Below, piece after piece: positions 40,383 to 48,864 of a DNA stretch of 64,000 nucleotides. This DNA is from JBICIG01 sp043101605 (lineage in GTDB: Bacteria; Planctomycetota; Phycisphaerae; Phycisphaerales; UBA1924): NCBI GenBank assembly GCA_043101605.1, contig JBICIG010000003.1, forward strand, positions 1-64,000, read 5' to 3'. The first letter of the stretch is position 1. Each line of letters starts with the position of its first letter. The notes beneath the pieces are model-generated. The model saw nothing but the letters and a program-made list of their open reading frames with translations. It did no database searches and had not been told where the DNA came from. Position numbers and translations under genes: made by a program.

Positions 40383-41185
40383 GCCGCAAAGCCGCCCGAT
40401 GCGTTCATTCCCCCCGCCAACCGACGCCGGAGCACCGCGTCGGCGACGACGAGATCAATCGGCGCATCGATGTCGATGACCTCGCCCGGGCCCGTCTCGA
40501 TGCCGCGCCGGTCGCGCCCGAAGAACGCGTGCGGGCCCGGCTCAACGCCCGGCACGCCGAGCATGAGCGCCGCGCGGGTCAGCGCGATCACGCCCCCATC
40601 GGGCACGAACGCCGGGGGCAGGTCCTGCCGACGGTAGACGCCGTGGTTGAGCAGCGGGCCCTCCCACGCGCGCACCGCGCCCGTTTCCTCATCCACGCGG
40701 GCGGTCCACCAGGGATGATGCTTGCCGACCCGGCAGTAGCTCTGCACCGAATCGCACCCGGTCGCGGTGAGCCGGTCGATCGCGCGCGCGATGAGATCAT
40801 CCGGGCGCACCGGGACATTCGCGTAGAGGATCACGATGGGCTCGTCGAGCAGTCGGCCGGCCTGCTCCTCGATCGCGCGTGCCGCGTGCCGCGCCGCGTC
40901 GTCGATGGTTGCGCGGTCGTCGGCCAGCTCGCCGGGCCGTTGCACGACCTCGGCCCGCATCATCATCGCGATGCGCGCCGCGTCCGGATCGTCGGTCGAA
41001 ACGACCACGCGGGTCGCGCCCCGCTGCGCCGCCGCGATCGTCCACGCGATGCAGGGCCAGCCCGCGACGGGCGCGGTGTTTTTTCCCGGCACACCCTTGG
41101 AGCCGGCCCGCGCCAGCACGATCGCCGTGGCGCGCCGCGGTGAGGTCCCGTTCGGCGGCGATGGTTCGGTTGTTTGTGCGCTCAT
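40379..41185 (-). CDS. neuA: CMP-nonulosonic acid (acylneuraminate) cytidylyltransferase
   Basis: A 268-residue nucleotidyltransferase that activates a nonulosonic acid with CTP. The signature is VLARAGSKGVPGKNTAPVAGWPC (CTP loop, residues ~23-45), followed by VVVSTDDPDAARIA and LYANVPVRPDDLIARAI. The C-terminal VIDIDAPIDLVVADAVL, with the metal Asp, completes the pattern. The ATG at 41185 overlaps the stop of the upstream Maf-fusion gene (ATGA), and GGAGCAC lies seven bases upstream. Its own stop overlaps neuB. These overlaps indicate translational coupling of sugar activation with a likely transferase. Confidence 0.92.
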   Translation of the reverse strand: MSAQTTEPSPPNGTSPRRATAIVLARAGSKGVPGKNTAPVAGWPCIAWTIAAAQRGATRVVVSTDDPDAARIAMMMRAEVVQRPGELADDRATIDDAARHAARAIEEQAGRLLDEPIVILYANVPVRPDDLIARAIDRLTATGCDSVQSYCRVGKHHPWWTARVDEETGAVRAWEGPLLNHGVYRRQDLPPAFVPDGGVIALTRAALMLGVPGVEPGPHAFFGRDRRGIETGPGEVIDIDAPIDLVVADAVLRRRLAGGMNASGGFAA

Positions 41186-44100
41186 GCCGCGTGCTCCTGC
41201 GTGGTGGTGGCATCGGTCCCCGGGCGGATCGCCCGCCACAGGCTCTCGATCGGTTCGGCGCTGATCGGCCCGAGGGGCTCGGCGATCGCGTCGCCGACCA
41301 CAAACCCGTCGCTCTGCACGCGGATCAGCCCGCGCCCCGGGCGCACGCCCGCGGGCAGGGGAAGGGGCGCGATCCGCTCGCCGAAGATCGGGCGCGGGAG
41401 CGCATCGATCACGCACGCGCCGCAGCGCGACAGCCAGCGGTCGTAGAACGCCTCGATCTCCCCGAGCGTCGCGTCGCAGCGGGTGATGCGCGGCACGATC
41501 CAGGGAGTGCCGAACCCGCCGCGGCGCGACTGCTCGATCAGGCCCTGCAGGTTCGCGAGCACCTCGTCGAAGCGGTCGGCGCCGGTGATCGCGGCGTAGG
41601 TCTCGCGCGAGTCGGCGAGAAGATCGACGCTGATGATGTCGATCGGCGCGCGCGCCAGCGACGCGAGCGTCTCGGCGTTCGCGAGCAGGTCGGTCCGCAG
41701 GTGGACCGCCGCCGCGTTCCGCGCCGCGAGCCGCGCGATGTCGCGCCAGCGCGGGTGCGCCAGCGGATCGCCCGCCCCGCCGAGCGTGACGAACAGGTCG
41801 GGCGAGAGGTCGGCCGCGTCGGCGATCGCACGCTCGGCATCCTCCATCGAGATCGGCGCCCGCTCGGGAGGCTCGGCGATCCCGCGGAGCCAGCTCGAGC
41901 GCACACCCGAGGACACCCGCCCGGTGCAGAGCTCGAGCTCAAGGTGCGTGGGGACGGACTGGGCGAGACCCGCCGCGTGCGACGCGAGCGCCCGCGCGAG
42001 CCGCTCGGGGCCCATCGCATCGAGTTCGCGCCCGAAGCGGTCGAGGAACGACGCGATCGCGCGCACGCGCCGCGGCGCATCGGCGACGACCCGCATCGCC
42101 AGGTCTCGCACGCTCGGCGGGACCTGCACGCAGTGGCTCTTGGCGATCGGATCGGAGCGGGGCGACGAGGGGTGGTACCCCAGGGTGCCGCCGATCGAGG
42201 CGAGCGGGCCCGCGCCGGCGATCTGGCTGCCGAGTGACCCGGCGAGGGTGCGGTCGACGACGCAGGTCCCGAGCCCGGGCGCGGCCTGCGAGAAGGTCAG
42301 CGGATGCCGTTCGGTTGCTTCGCGGTAGCGGGCAACGGTCTCGTCGACGAGGGCGGGGTGGACGAGCGTCCAGTCGCCGCCGACCAGAGCGGCGGCATCG
42401 GCGTCGAGGTCGCCCAAAGTGCGCGCGATGAGCGGAAGCGTCGCGACCTCGTCGTAGCAGGTCAGGTTCGCCAGCGAGCCGCGCCAGGAGTTCGGTCCCG
42501 CGGCGCGGGCGGCGGCGAAGGCGTCGTCGAGCCGACCGCGCGACGCCTCGATGATCCGCACGCCGAGCCGCTCGGGGCGACCGCCCAGCAGCGTGCGCAC
42601 GCGCTCCGGTTGGTCGGTGACGATCGCGATGTCGTCGAGTTCGCGGCAGCGGTCGAGGCGGTCGAGCGTGTGCGCCAGGATCGACGCCTCGCCGCGGATC
42701 GCGAGCGTCAGGTCGCGGGCCGAGCCGATCCCGGAGCGGTCGAGATCGGCACGCACGAGCGCGACGACGCGTCGGCGGCGGGGGGCGGCGCTGGCGGGGG
42801 TTGGGCGTGCGTCGGCGTCGTCGGCGCGGTCGCGGGTCAGGCGCGGGCCTCCTCCGAGCATGCGGATCGCGTCGTCGAGCAGCCGCCCGAGTTCGTCGGA
42901 CGCATCGCCGATCCACGAGACATTCCGCTGGTCGCGCTCGATCTGCGCGCGCTGGCGTTCGAGCTTGTCCTCGGTCTCCTGCAGCGCGAGCGAGCGGTCG
43001 GCGCGGACGCGGTTGAGCGCCCCGGCCTGGTTGAGGAACCGGGTGAGGGTGTAGCCGGGCTCGAGCGTGTCGAGTTCGGCGCGCAGGGGCTCGGTCTTGC
43101 GGATCAACTCATTGACCCGGCGGTGGTCGCCGTGGTGCGTCAGCATCGCGTCGAGCAGGTCGGCGGTCTCGCGGCAGAGACGACCGATCCGCCACGCCTG
43201 GCGGCGGACCGAGCGCAGACGCTCACGGAGGGCCTCGATCGAGCGCGCGCGGGCGGGCGGTTCGGGCGTCTCGGGCCACGCGATCGGGTCGAGCGAGGCG
43301 AAGGGTGCGAGCGTCTCGGCGAGGGTGGCGATGGTGGTGTGCGCCTTGCGCACGCCGCCCTCGGTCGCGTCGATGGTCGAGAGCGAGCGGGCGGCGTCGC
43401 GGGCGAACATCTGCTCGAACTGCGTGAGGTAGGAGTGCATCTGCTCGTCGGTGTAGATCGGGCGGCCGAGCAGGTCGGTGGTTCGGGTCAGGAGGTGCCG
43501 CATGCGCACGATGCGCTCGTGCTCGAACATCTCCAGCGTGCGGAAGGGGTTGAGCTCGGGCGCCCAGACGCGGTGGATCGAGGCGCCGGCGGCGTAGTAC
43601 TGCCCGTCGGTGAAGCCCAGGTCCTGTCCGACGAGGACGACCGGGTCGCACCCCAGGGCGCGGGCGAGTTCGTAGGAGAGGTGGGCGACGGTCGCGCCGG
43701 GCTCGAGTTCGCCCCGCTCGCGCCCGAGCAGCGGGTCGTCCGCGCAGATCGCGTCGAGGCGGTGGTCGCTGACGAGGCGGACGGCGCCCGGGAAGGCTTC
43801 GAGCACCGCGGGGCTGACCATGGGCTCGGCGACGAGGGTGACGCCGCGGACCTCGTCGGCGGTGAGCCCTTCGAAGAAGCGGCGAGAGATCTCGTGGTGG
43901 TCGAGCGCGGTGACGAAGTGGGGGCGGATGCCGCGGGCCAGCAGCGGCTTGAGGACGGTCTGGGCGGCGATGATCACGACGCGGTCGCGCACGCCGGGGC
44001 GGGCGAGGTGATCGATGTTCCGCTGCAGGCTCGGTCCGGCGGCGACGCAGACCGCCGGTCGCCCGGCGAGCGAGCCGACGAGGTCGGCGATGCCCGGACG

Positions 44101-44766
44101 CGTCGCGTAGTGGTCGGCGTTCATCAGCAGGTTGCGGAGCGTGATGGTCGACTGGACGAGCGTGGTGGTGATGCTGGTGCGCATCGCGCGCACGACGCGG
44201 GTGACGGTCTCGGCGAAGGCGCCGGAGCCGGCAGCGATGCGGGCCTCGCTGGGCGGATGAGCCGCCAGCCGAACGCCCAGCGCCACCAGCCCCTCGAGCC
44301 CGGCGAGCCCGGCGGCGAGCGCGGGCGAGTCGTCGGGTTCGGTGACCAGGACCATCGGCGTGCGCGCCAGCATCGGCGTCAGGTCGATCCGCTCGAAGAC
44401 GGCGCGGAGGAGGGCGACATCGGGCTCGAAGACCGCCAGCACCGAGTACTGAGCCGTGCGCTCGCTCAGGGCGCGCAGATGGTGCCCGAGCCCGAAGCCG
44501 GTGATCGCGAGCACGCCGGCGGCCTGGAGGTCGATGCCCGCGGCGAAGCGTTCGGCTTCGACGCCCGGTCGGCGTCGGCTGGCGAGTTGGCGCCCGGAGC
44601 CGTCGCGCGCGGTGATCAGCCCGTCGTCGGCGCGGGAGAACTGGAGGTCGGTGCGCGGGGCGGCGTGGGCGATGCGCTCGGCCGCCCGCGGGCTGCGGGC
44701 GGCGAGGGCCCGGAGATTCGCCGAGAGAAGGTCCGGATTGGCGGGAATCGGCGTGTCGGGAATCAT
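41182..44766 (-). CDS. Maf-like (DUF115) protein fused to nucleotidyltransferase-like and degenerate radical-SAM-like domains
   Basis: A 1194-residue protein. Residues ~1-560 match the Maf/DUF115 family linked to glycosylation of flagellin with nonulosonic acids: GFGLGHHLRAL, VFEPDVALLRAVF, AGRPAVCVAAGPSLQRNI, FVTALDHHEISRRFF, and LVGQDLGFTDGQYYA. Residues ~655-870 resemble an SpsF/KdsB-type nucleotidyltransferase (ASILAHTLDRLDRCRELDDIAIVTD), but the CTP-binding loop is poor. Residues ~938-1194 follow the order of a radical-SAM plus SPASM enzyme (HLELELCTGR, VTLGGAGDPLAHPRWRD, DIISVDLLADSRETYAAITG). Yet the CxxxCxxC cluster is absent (CTGRVSSGVR), and SPASM cysteines are nearly absent. It is the first gene of the neuA-neuB-neuC operon. 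I infer a CMP-sugar-dependent protein glycosyltransferase with non-catalytic appendages. Confidence 0.8.
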   Translation of the reverse strand: MIPDTPIPANPDLLSANLRALAARSPRAAERIAHAAPRTDLQFSRADDGLITARDGSGRQLASRRRPGVEAERFAAGIDLQAAGVLAITGFGLGHHLRALSERTAQYSVLAVFEPDVALLRAVFERIDLTPMLARTPMVLVTEPDDSPALAAGLAGLEGLVALGVRLAAHPPSEARIAAGSGAFAETVTRVVRAMRTSITTTLVQSTITLRNLLMNADHYATRPGIADLVGSLAGRPAVCVAAGPSLQRNIDHLARPGVRDRVVIIAAQTVLKPLLARGIRPHFVTALDHHEISRRFFEGLTADEVRGVTLVAEPMVSPAVLEAFPGAVRLVSDHRLDAICADDPLLGRERGELEPGATVAHLSYELARALGCDPVVLVGQDLGFTDGQYYAAGASIHRVWAPELNPFRTLEMFEHERIVRMRHLLTRTTDLLGRPIYTDEQMHSYLTQFEQMFARDAARSLSTIDATEGGVRKAHTTIATLAETLAPFASLDPIAWPETPEPPARARSIEALRERLRSVRRQAWRIGRLCRETADLLDAMLTHHGDHRRVNELIRKTEPLRAELDTLEPGYTLTRFLNQAGALNRVRADRSLALQETEDKLERQRAQIERDQRNVSWIGDASDELGRLLDDAIRMLGGGPRLTRDRADDADARPTPASAAPRRRRVVALVRADLDRSGIGSARDLTLAIRGEASILAHTLDRLDRCRELDDIAIVTDQPERVRTLLGGRPERLGVRIIEASRGRLDDAFAAARAAGPNSWRGSLANLTCYDEVATLPLIARTLGDLDADAAALVGGDWTLVHPALVDETVARYREATERHPLTFSQAAPGLGTCVVDRTLAGSLGSQIAGAGPLASIGGTLGYHPSSPRSDPIAKSHCVQVPPSVRDLAMRVVADAPRRVRAIASFLDRFGRELDAMGPERLARALASHAAGLAQSVPTHLELELCTGRVSSGVRSSWLRGIAEPPERAPISMEDAERAIADAADLSPDLFVTLGGAGDPLAHPRWRDIARLAARNAAAVHLRTDLLANAETLASLARAPIDIISVDLLADSRETYAAITGADRFDEVLANLQGLIEQSRRGGFGTPWIVPRITRCDATLGEIEAFYDRWLSRCGACVIDALPRPIFGERIAPLPLPAGVRPGRGLIRVQSDGFVVGDAIAEPLGPISAEPIESLWRAIRPGTDATTTQEHAA

Positions 44767-44947
44767 CGGGGCTCCCTCGGGCGTTGAAACGGGGGTCGGC
44801 GACGCAACGAAGCGGCCCGGGGTGTCATCGGCGCGGGGGCGGGATGGGCGGTGAAGAATCCGCCCGAACAAGGGACGCGTAAGGGCCCGGGGCGCAATTC
44901 TCGCCTTGGAATCCATGGGCAAGTGCCCGAAGCGAACGGGAGCAAGC

Positions 44948-45640
44948 ATGCCGCGATGGAGCGATTCGAGCATGGCCCTGCTGGAAGGGTCGCTGGCGCA
45001 GATCTCGTTCGAGCGGGCGGAGTTCGATCCCGCGGCCGACCCGCCGATGGTTTCGCACATGCTCTTCGAGCAGCCGTGGTACCTCGTCGGCGCGATGATG
45101 CTGGTGGGTGTGGCGGCGTTCCTGTGGTTTCGCTCGCGCGGGCGATCGGGGCGGGGCGGGATGGTGCTGCTCGTTGCGGCCCTGGTTTCGGGGGGTGTCG
45201 CGGCGTCGGCCGAACTGGTGACGACCGATCGTGAGCGGGTGATGGGGCTGACGCGTGAGCTGATCGATTCGGCCCGCAACCCGAACGCGGCGCGGCTCGA
45301 TCGGCTGCTGGGCCCGCGCGGGGGCGTGGTGGTCGAGCGAGGCTCGCTCGAACTGACGCGGGACCAGCTCATCGAAGTGGTGCGGTCGGCCGAGCGGGAC
45401 GGGTCGTTCGCCGGGCCCGGCGCGCGGTTCACGATCGGCGAGCTCGAGATCCGCAAGATGCGGGGCGAGGTGCTGTCGCCGGCGAGCGCGCTGACGCAGG
45501 TGAACATCGTGGGCGAGACCGGCGAGGGGCTGATGTTCCCGCCGAGCTGGTGGGGGATCGAGTGGGAGCGCGATGGCGACGCGTGGCGCGTGCGCGTGAT
45601 CGAGCTGCTGTGGATGCAGGGGACGCGGTTCGGGCGCTAG
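44948..45640 (+). CDS. Hypothetical membrane protein
   Basis: A protein of about 230 residues that I do not recognise. Two hydrophobic helices (about residues 37-58 and 68-85, YLVGAMMLVGVAAFLWF and MVLLVAALVSGGVAASA) anchor it, leaving a soluble C-terminal domain of ~145 residues. That part reads like an NTF2/SnoaL-type alpha+beta cone: a helix pair (ERVMGLTRELIDSAR), then strands ending WRVRVIELLWMQG. There is no catalytic motif. The start is uncertain: ATG 44948 has GGGAGC upstream; ATGs at 44906 and 44972 are in frame. It is divergent from the Maf-fusion operon. Confidence 0.72.
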   Translation: MPRWSDSSMALLEGSLAQISFERAEFDPAADPPMVSHMLFEQPWYLVGAMMLVGVAAFLWFRSRGRSGRGGMVLLVAALVSGGVAASAELVTTDRERVMGLTRELIDSARNPNAARLDRLLGPRGGVVVERGSLELTRDQLIEVVRSAERDGSFAGPGARFTIGELEIRKMRGEVLSPASALTQVNIVGETGEGLMFPPSWWGIEWERDGDAWRVRVIELLWMQGTRFGR

Positions 45641-45654
45641 GGATGGAAAGACAG

Positions 45655-45700
45655 CTCACCACGGAGGCACCGAGGGCACGGAGGCAGCACCGAGGTGTGA
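45655..45700 (-). repeat. Fragment related to the repeat tail
   Basis: CACCACGGAGGCACCGAGGG and its continuation are the reverse complement of the tail motif ending copies B and C (TCCGTGCC...CCGTGGTG). It lies between the membrane-protein stop and the GH57 gene. Confidence 0.5.
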
Positions 45701-45738
45701 TTGGGATTGAGGGTGAGAGTCCTGGGGAGTCGTGGCTC

Positions 45739-47019
45739 TCAGACCACGGCGGTGATGTCGGCGTTGGCGCGGACCTGGAGGTTGTCGATCACATTCATGA
45801 AGTTGATGTACGCGTCGTAGGGCGAGTCGTAGGGGCTGAAGTACTTGTGGACATCGCCGTCGGCCCAGTACTTGGTGCACATGTAGTAGAAGTGATCGCT
45901 GGTCGAGAGGAAGCGCCAGTCCTCGAGCAGGTATCCGGCGTAGCGGGCCTCGGCGGGGTCGCCCGAGGCGAGGGCCTCGTCGTAGCGTTGGATGATCTTC
46001 CTGCCGAGCTTGTAGAACTCGTCGAGCGCGTTGTGCTGCATGGCGTTCTCGCGCCACGCCGACAGATCGCGTTCGGTGTCGGCCCACGAGATGAACTGGG
46101 GCACATCGTACTCGCCGACGGGGCCGAACTGCTTCATCGCTTCGGAGGGGGTGCAGAAGTGGTTGTGCCCGGGGTTGGTGTCGAAGACCTTGCCCGGGAG
46201 GGCTTCGAGGAAGCGGAAGATGCCGGTGTCGGCCCACTGGTGCTCGCCGAAGGTCTCGTAGTCCATGAAGAGGTTGCAGAGGTATCCGTCGCCGTTGATC
46301 TGGTCGACCCAGTGGGCGAAGCGATCGGCGCTGAGGGGCCATTCCTCCCACGCGCGGTTGGAGAAGCGGAAGGCGATGTCGTCGCTGAGGCGGTAGTTCT
46401 TGAGCAGAAGCTTGAAGGGCGTGCCGTCGGGGCGGGGCTCGCCGCCCGGGGGGCAGTAGACATAGTTGGGCGAGCGGTAGCCCAGGATGCGGTCGACGCC
46501 CTCGCAGAGTGCGCCGAGATAGCGGGGCGAGCCGTCGGAGTTGGTCATCGAGGCGACCGCGTGAGCGAGCTGGTTGGAGTAGATCAGCTCGGTGTTGCGG
46601 AAGACCGTCGGCTTGGCGCCGAAGAGTTCGTGCATCAGGTGGGCGTGCTTGTTGACCTGGTTCGCAAACTCGCTCTGGTCATAGAGGAACGACAGCGAGT
46701 GGTAGTAGGTCTCGCTGATGAACTCGCAGCAGCCGGTTTCGGCGAGTTGGACGAACAGGTCGATGACATCGGGGGTGAAGCGCTGGAACTGCTCGATCGC
46801 GGTGCCGGTGATGGAGTAGCTGACGCGGAAGTTGCCCTCGTGCTTGCGGACCATGTCGAGGATGGTCCGGGTCGCGGGCCGGTAGCACTTGTCGGCGACC
46901 TTCTCGCAGATGGCGCGGTTCTTGTCGTCGTCGAAGTAGAACGGGTGCTCGGCGAAGACCGAGTAGGGCTTGAGCCGGCGGGGCTGGTGGACCTCGAAGT
47001 AGAAGACGATCGATGCCAT
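45739..47019 (-). CDS. Glycoside hydrolase family 57 (alpha-amylase type)
   Basis: A 426-residue cytosolic enzyme acting on alpha-glucans such as glycogen. The GH57 motifs are clear: FYFEVHQPRRL at the N-terminus, FISETYYHSLSFLYD, VFRNTELIYSN with the nucleophile Glu near residue 143, and FMDYETFGEHQW with the acid/base Asp. The catalytic domain fills most of the chain, and no carbohydrate-binding module or signal peptide is present, so it probably handles internal storage polysaccharide. GGGAGCG precedes the ATG at 47019. It stands alone, 103 bases upstream of nothing co-directional but the envelope operon's last gene. Confidence 0.92.
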   Translation of the reverse strand: MASIVFYFEVHQPRRLKPYSVFAEHPFYFDDDKNRAICEKVADKCYRPATRTILDMVRKHEGNFRVSYSITGTAIEQFQRFTPDVIDLFVQLAETGCCEFISETYYHSLSFLYDQSEFANQVNKHAHLMHELFGAKPTVFRNTELIYSNQLAHAVASMTNSDGSPRYLGALCEGVDRILGYRSPNYVYCPPGGEPRPDGTPFKLLLKNYRLSDDIAFRFSNRAWEEWPLSADRFAHWVDQINGDGYLCNLFMDYETFGEHQWADTGIFRFLEALPGKVFDTNPGHNHFCTPSEAMKQFGPVGEYDVPQFISWADTERDLSAWRENAMQHNALDEFYKLGRKIIQRYDEALASGDPAEARYAGYLLEDWRFLSTSDHFYYMCTKYWADGDVHKYFSPYDSPYDAYINFMNVIDNLQVRANADITAVV

Positions 47020-47122
47020 GTCGCGCGCTCCCGGGCCGATCGGCCCTCGGGGGATTGTCAGGGATCCGGGCGCGGCGGTCCAGTCGATCGCGCGCGAAAG
47101 CGGCGGGAACCCGGGCGGGCGA

Positions 47123-48253
47123 TCAGGTTCGGATGCGGCTGGAGGCCCAGAGCAGCATCGGGAGCGTGACGATCACGGGGGCGAAGACGCCGATCGCGGC
47201 GGGCACGCCCGGGAGCGGCATCGCCGACCCCACGATCCCCCCGATGACCGCCCCGAGCGCCACCGGCGCCGCCTTGATCGACTGGAGCATCATGTTCATC
47301 GGGACGCGGGTGAGGAAGAACGGCACGGCGAGGCACAGCCCCAGCAGGTTCGCCGCCATCACGCTGAAGCGTCCCCAGCGGATCCGCTCGAGTCGGTCGC
47401 GGCGCTGGGCGAGGTCCTCGGCGTCGCCGCCCATGCGGTCGAGGACCCGGAGCATGCCGCCGACCTGCGTGAAGCTCAGGCTCTGGCTGATCCCGGCGTA
47501 CTGGGCCATCGTCAGCGTCCGCGGGTCGAGGCTGGTCTCGAGCCGGGCGATGGGCGTGGAGGTCGAGCGATCGACCGGCTCGATGAACCCGTTCTCGAGG
47601 TCCCATCCGCCGTTGCGCCAGACGGCCGCGTCGGCGTGGATGCGGGCGGCGAAGCGGTCCTGGTCGTCGCGTACCCAGACGAGCAGTTCGTCGAGTCGGC
47701 GGGCGTCGGCGTCGAAGCGGGCGGCGCTGAACAGCCGTCCCTGGGTGTCGGGCACGAGCAGGACGGACTTCTCCTGGAGGGTGCGCTGCCCCGCGTCGCC
47801 GTGGTCGCGCGGCAGGAGCGGGGCGATCCGCGGGAGGAAGACCTCCTGGTTGACCGCCTGGAGCACCGTGAACCCGAGCGCGACGATGAAGAACGGGCGT
47901 GCGACCCGGCGCAGGCTCTGCCCCGATGCGAGCACCGCGACGAGTTCGCGGTGACGCACCATCTGCGCGCAGGTGAAGCCCATCGCGCCGACGAGCACGA
48001 TCCCGAGCATGAAGTTGAACAGCAGCAGCAGCTTGGGCCACCACAGATCGGCGATGAGCAGCCCGGCGAGCGCGAACTTGCGCAGCGAGCCGGGCTCGGA
48101 GCCCTCGGCGGCGCTCAGTTCGGCGGCCCGCTTGAGGAAGCGGTCGATGTTCAGCGTCGCGTCGACGGCGATGACGAAGCAGAACAGGATCGCGAACAGC
48201 GCGACGACATTGATCAGGAACTGACGCGCGATGTAGCGATCGAGCAGGCTCAC
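47123..48253 (-). CDS. LptG/LptF-family lipopolysaccharide permease (second copy)
   Basis: A 376-residue inner-membrane protein. The N-terminus LLDRYIARQFLINVVALFAILFCFVIAV and the cytoplasmic block MVRHRELVAVLASGQSLRRVARPFF (the LptF/G coupling helix) are diagnostic. A periplasmic beta domain (about residues 120-250) separates three helices from the last three. With its partner encoded upstream it should draw lipopolysaccharide from the inner membrane to the periplasmic bridge, powered by LptB elsewhere. The GTG start at 48253 overlaps the PAP2 stop (GTGA). It is the last gene of the operon. Confidence 0.9.
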   Translation of the reverse strand: MSLLDRYIARQFLINVVALFAILFCFVIAVDATLNIDRFLKRAAELSAAEGSEPGSLRKFALAGLLIADLWWPKLLLLFNFMLGIVLVGAMGFTCAQMVRHRELVAVLASGQSLRRVARPFFIVALGFTVLQAVNQEVFLPRIAPLLPRDHGDAGQRTLQEKSVLLVPDTQGRLFSAARFDADARRLDELLVWVRDDQDRFAARIHADAAVWRNGGWDLENGFIEPVDRSTSTPIARLETSLDPRTLTMAQYAGISQSLSFTQVGGMLRVLDRMGGDAEDLAQRRDRLERIRWGRFSVMAANLLGLCLAVPFFLTRVPMNMMLQSIKAAPVALGAVIGGIVGSAMPLPGVPAAIGVFAPVIVTLPMLLWASSRIRT

Positions 48254-48864
48254 GGGTAGCGCTCCCGCGGGATGAGCAGGCGGGCGAAGACCCAGGCGAT
48301 CAGCCCGCCGCCCACGCAGTCGCTCAGGAAGTGCGCGCCGGTGAGCATGCGCGTCAGCGCGCACCCGATCGCCAGCGAGAGCATCAGCCACAGCGTGCCG
48401 GGGTACAGCCGGGCGACCGCCAGGCACCCGCCGACGGCGACGGCGACATGGCTCGAGGGGAACCCGAGGTTCGAGTCGTCGGCGAACGCCGACAGGAAGG
48501 GCTTGAAGACATACAGCCCGTCGTCGGGACGCTCACGCCCGAGCACGCGCTTGACGATCTCGGCGACCAGCCCCGCGAGCACCGCGGCCAGCACCACGCG
48601 CGCCGCGCGTCCCGCGGCCGACGCCCGGTCGCCCGAAGCGAGAATCATCGCCAGCGCGACGAGGATCCAGGTCGGGAGGTACCCCATCTGGCGGAGGACC
48701 TGGTACCAGTCCTTGGATTCCACTGCGTCCTTGTCGGTCACCAGCAGGTGATAGACGGGCCCGTCGAGCAGGTGGGCGAGCACCAGCGCGAGCCCGAAGA
48801 GCGCCAGCCCGCGGAGCCACTCGGTCCGCCGACGCACCTTGATGTAGTCGCTCGGGTAGCTCAT
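48250..48864 (-). CDS. PAP2-family phosphatase
   Basis: A 204-residue membrane phosphatase with all three family motifs: KRVLGRERPDD (KxxxxxxRP), GFPSSHVAVAVGG (PSGH-type, with Ser-Ser-His), and RMLTGAHFLSDCVGG (RxxxxxHxxxD). About six transmembrane helices fit. Such enzymes remove phosphate from lipid A, undecaprenyl diphosphate or phosphatidate. Its position between an LPS-type permease and a GT39 glycosyltransferase favours a lipid A or lipid-carrier substrate. Its ATG overlaps the GT39 stop (ATGA), and its stop overlaps the lptG start. Confidence 0.9.
   Translation of the reverse strand: MSYPSDYIKVRRRTEWLRGLALFGLALVLAHLLDGPVYHLLVTDKDAVESKDWYQVLRQMGYLPTWILVALAMILASGDRASAAGRAARVVLAAVLAGLVAEIVKRVLGRERPDDGLYVFKPFLSAFADDSNLGFPSSHVAVAVGGCLAVARLYPGTLWLMLSLAIGCALTRMLTGAHFLSDCVGGGLIAWVFARLLIPRERYP

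Noticed and set aside
38053..41185. Calling the sugar pathway legionaminic or pseudaminic
   Set aside because: The required dehydratase, aminotransferase and acetyltransferase genes are not in the window, and NeuC alone fits a ManNAc route; the exact sugar stays open.
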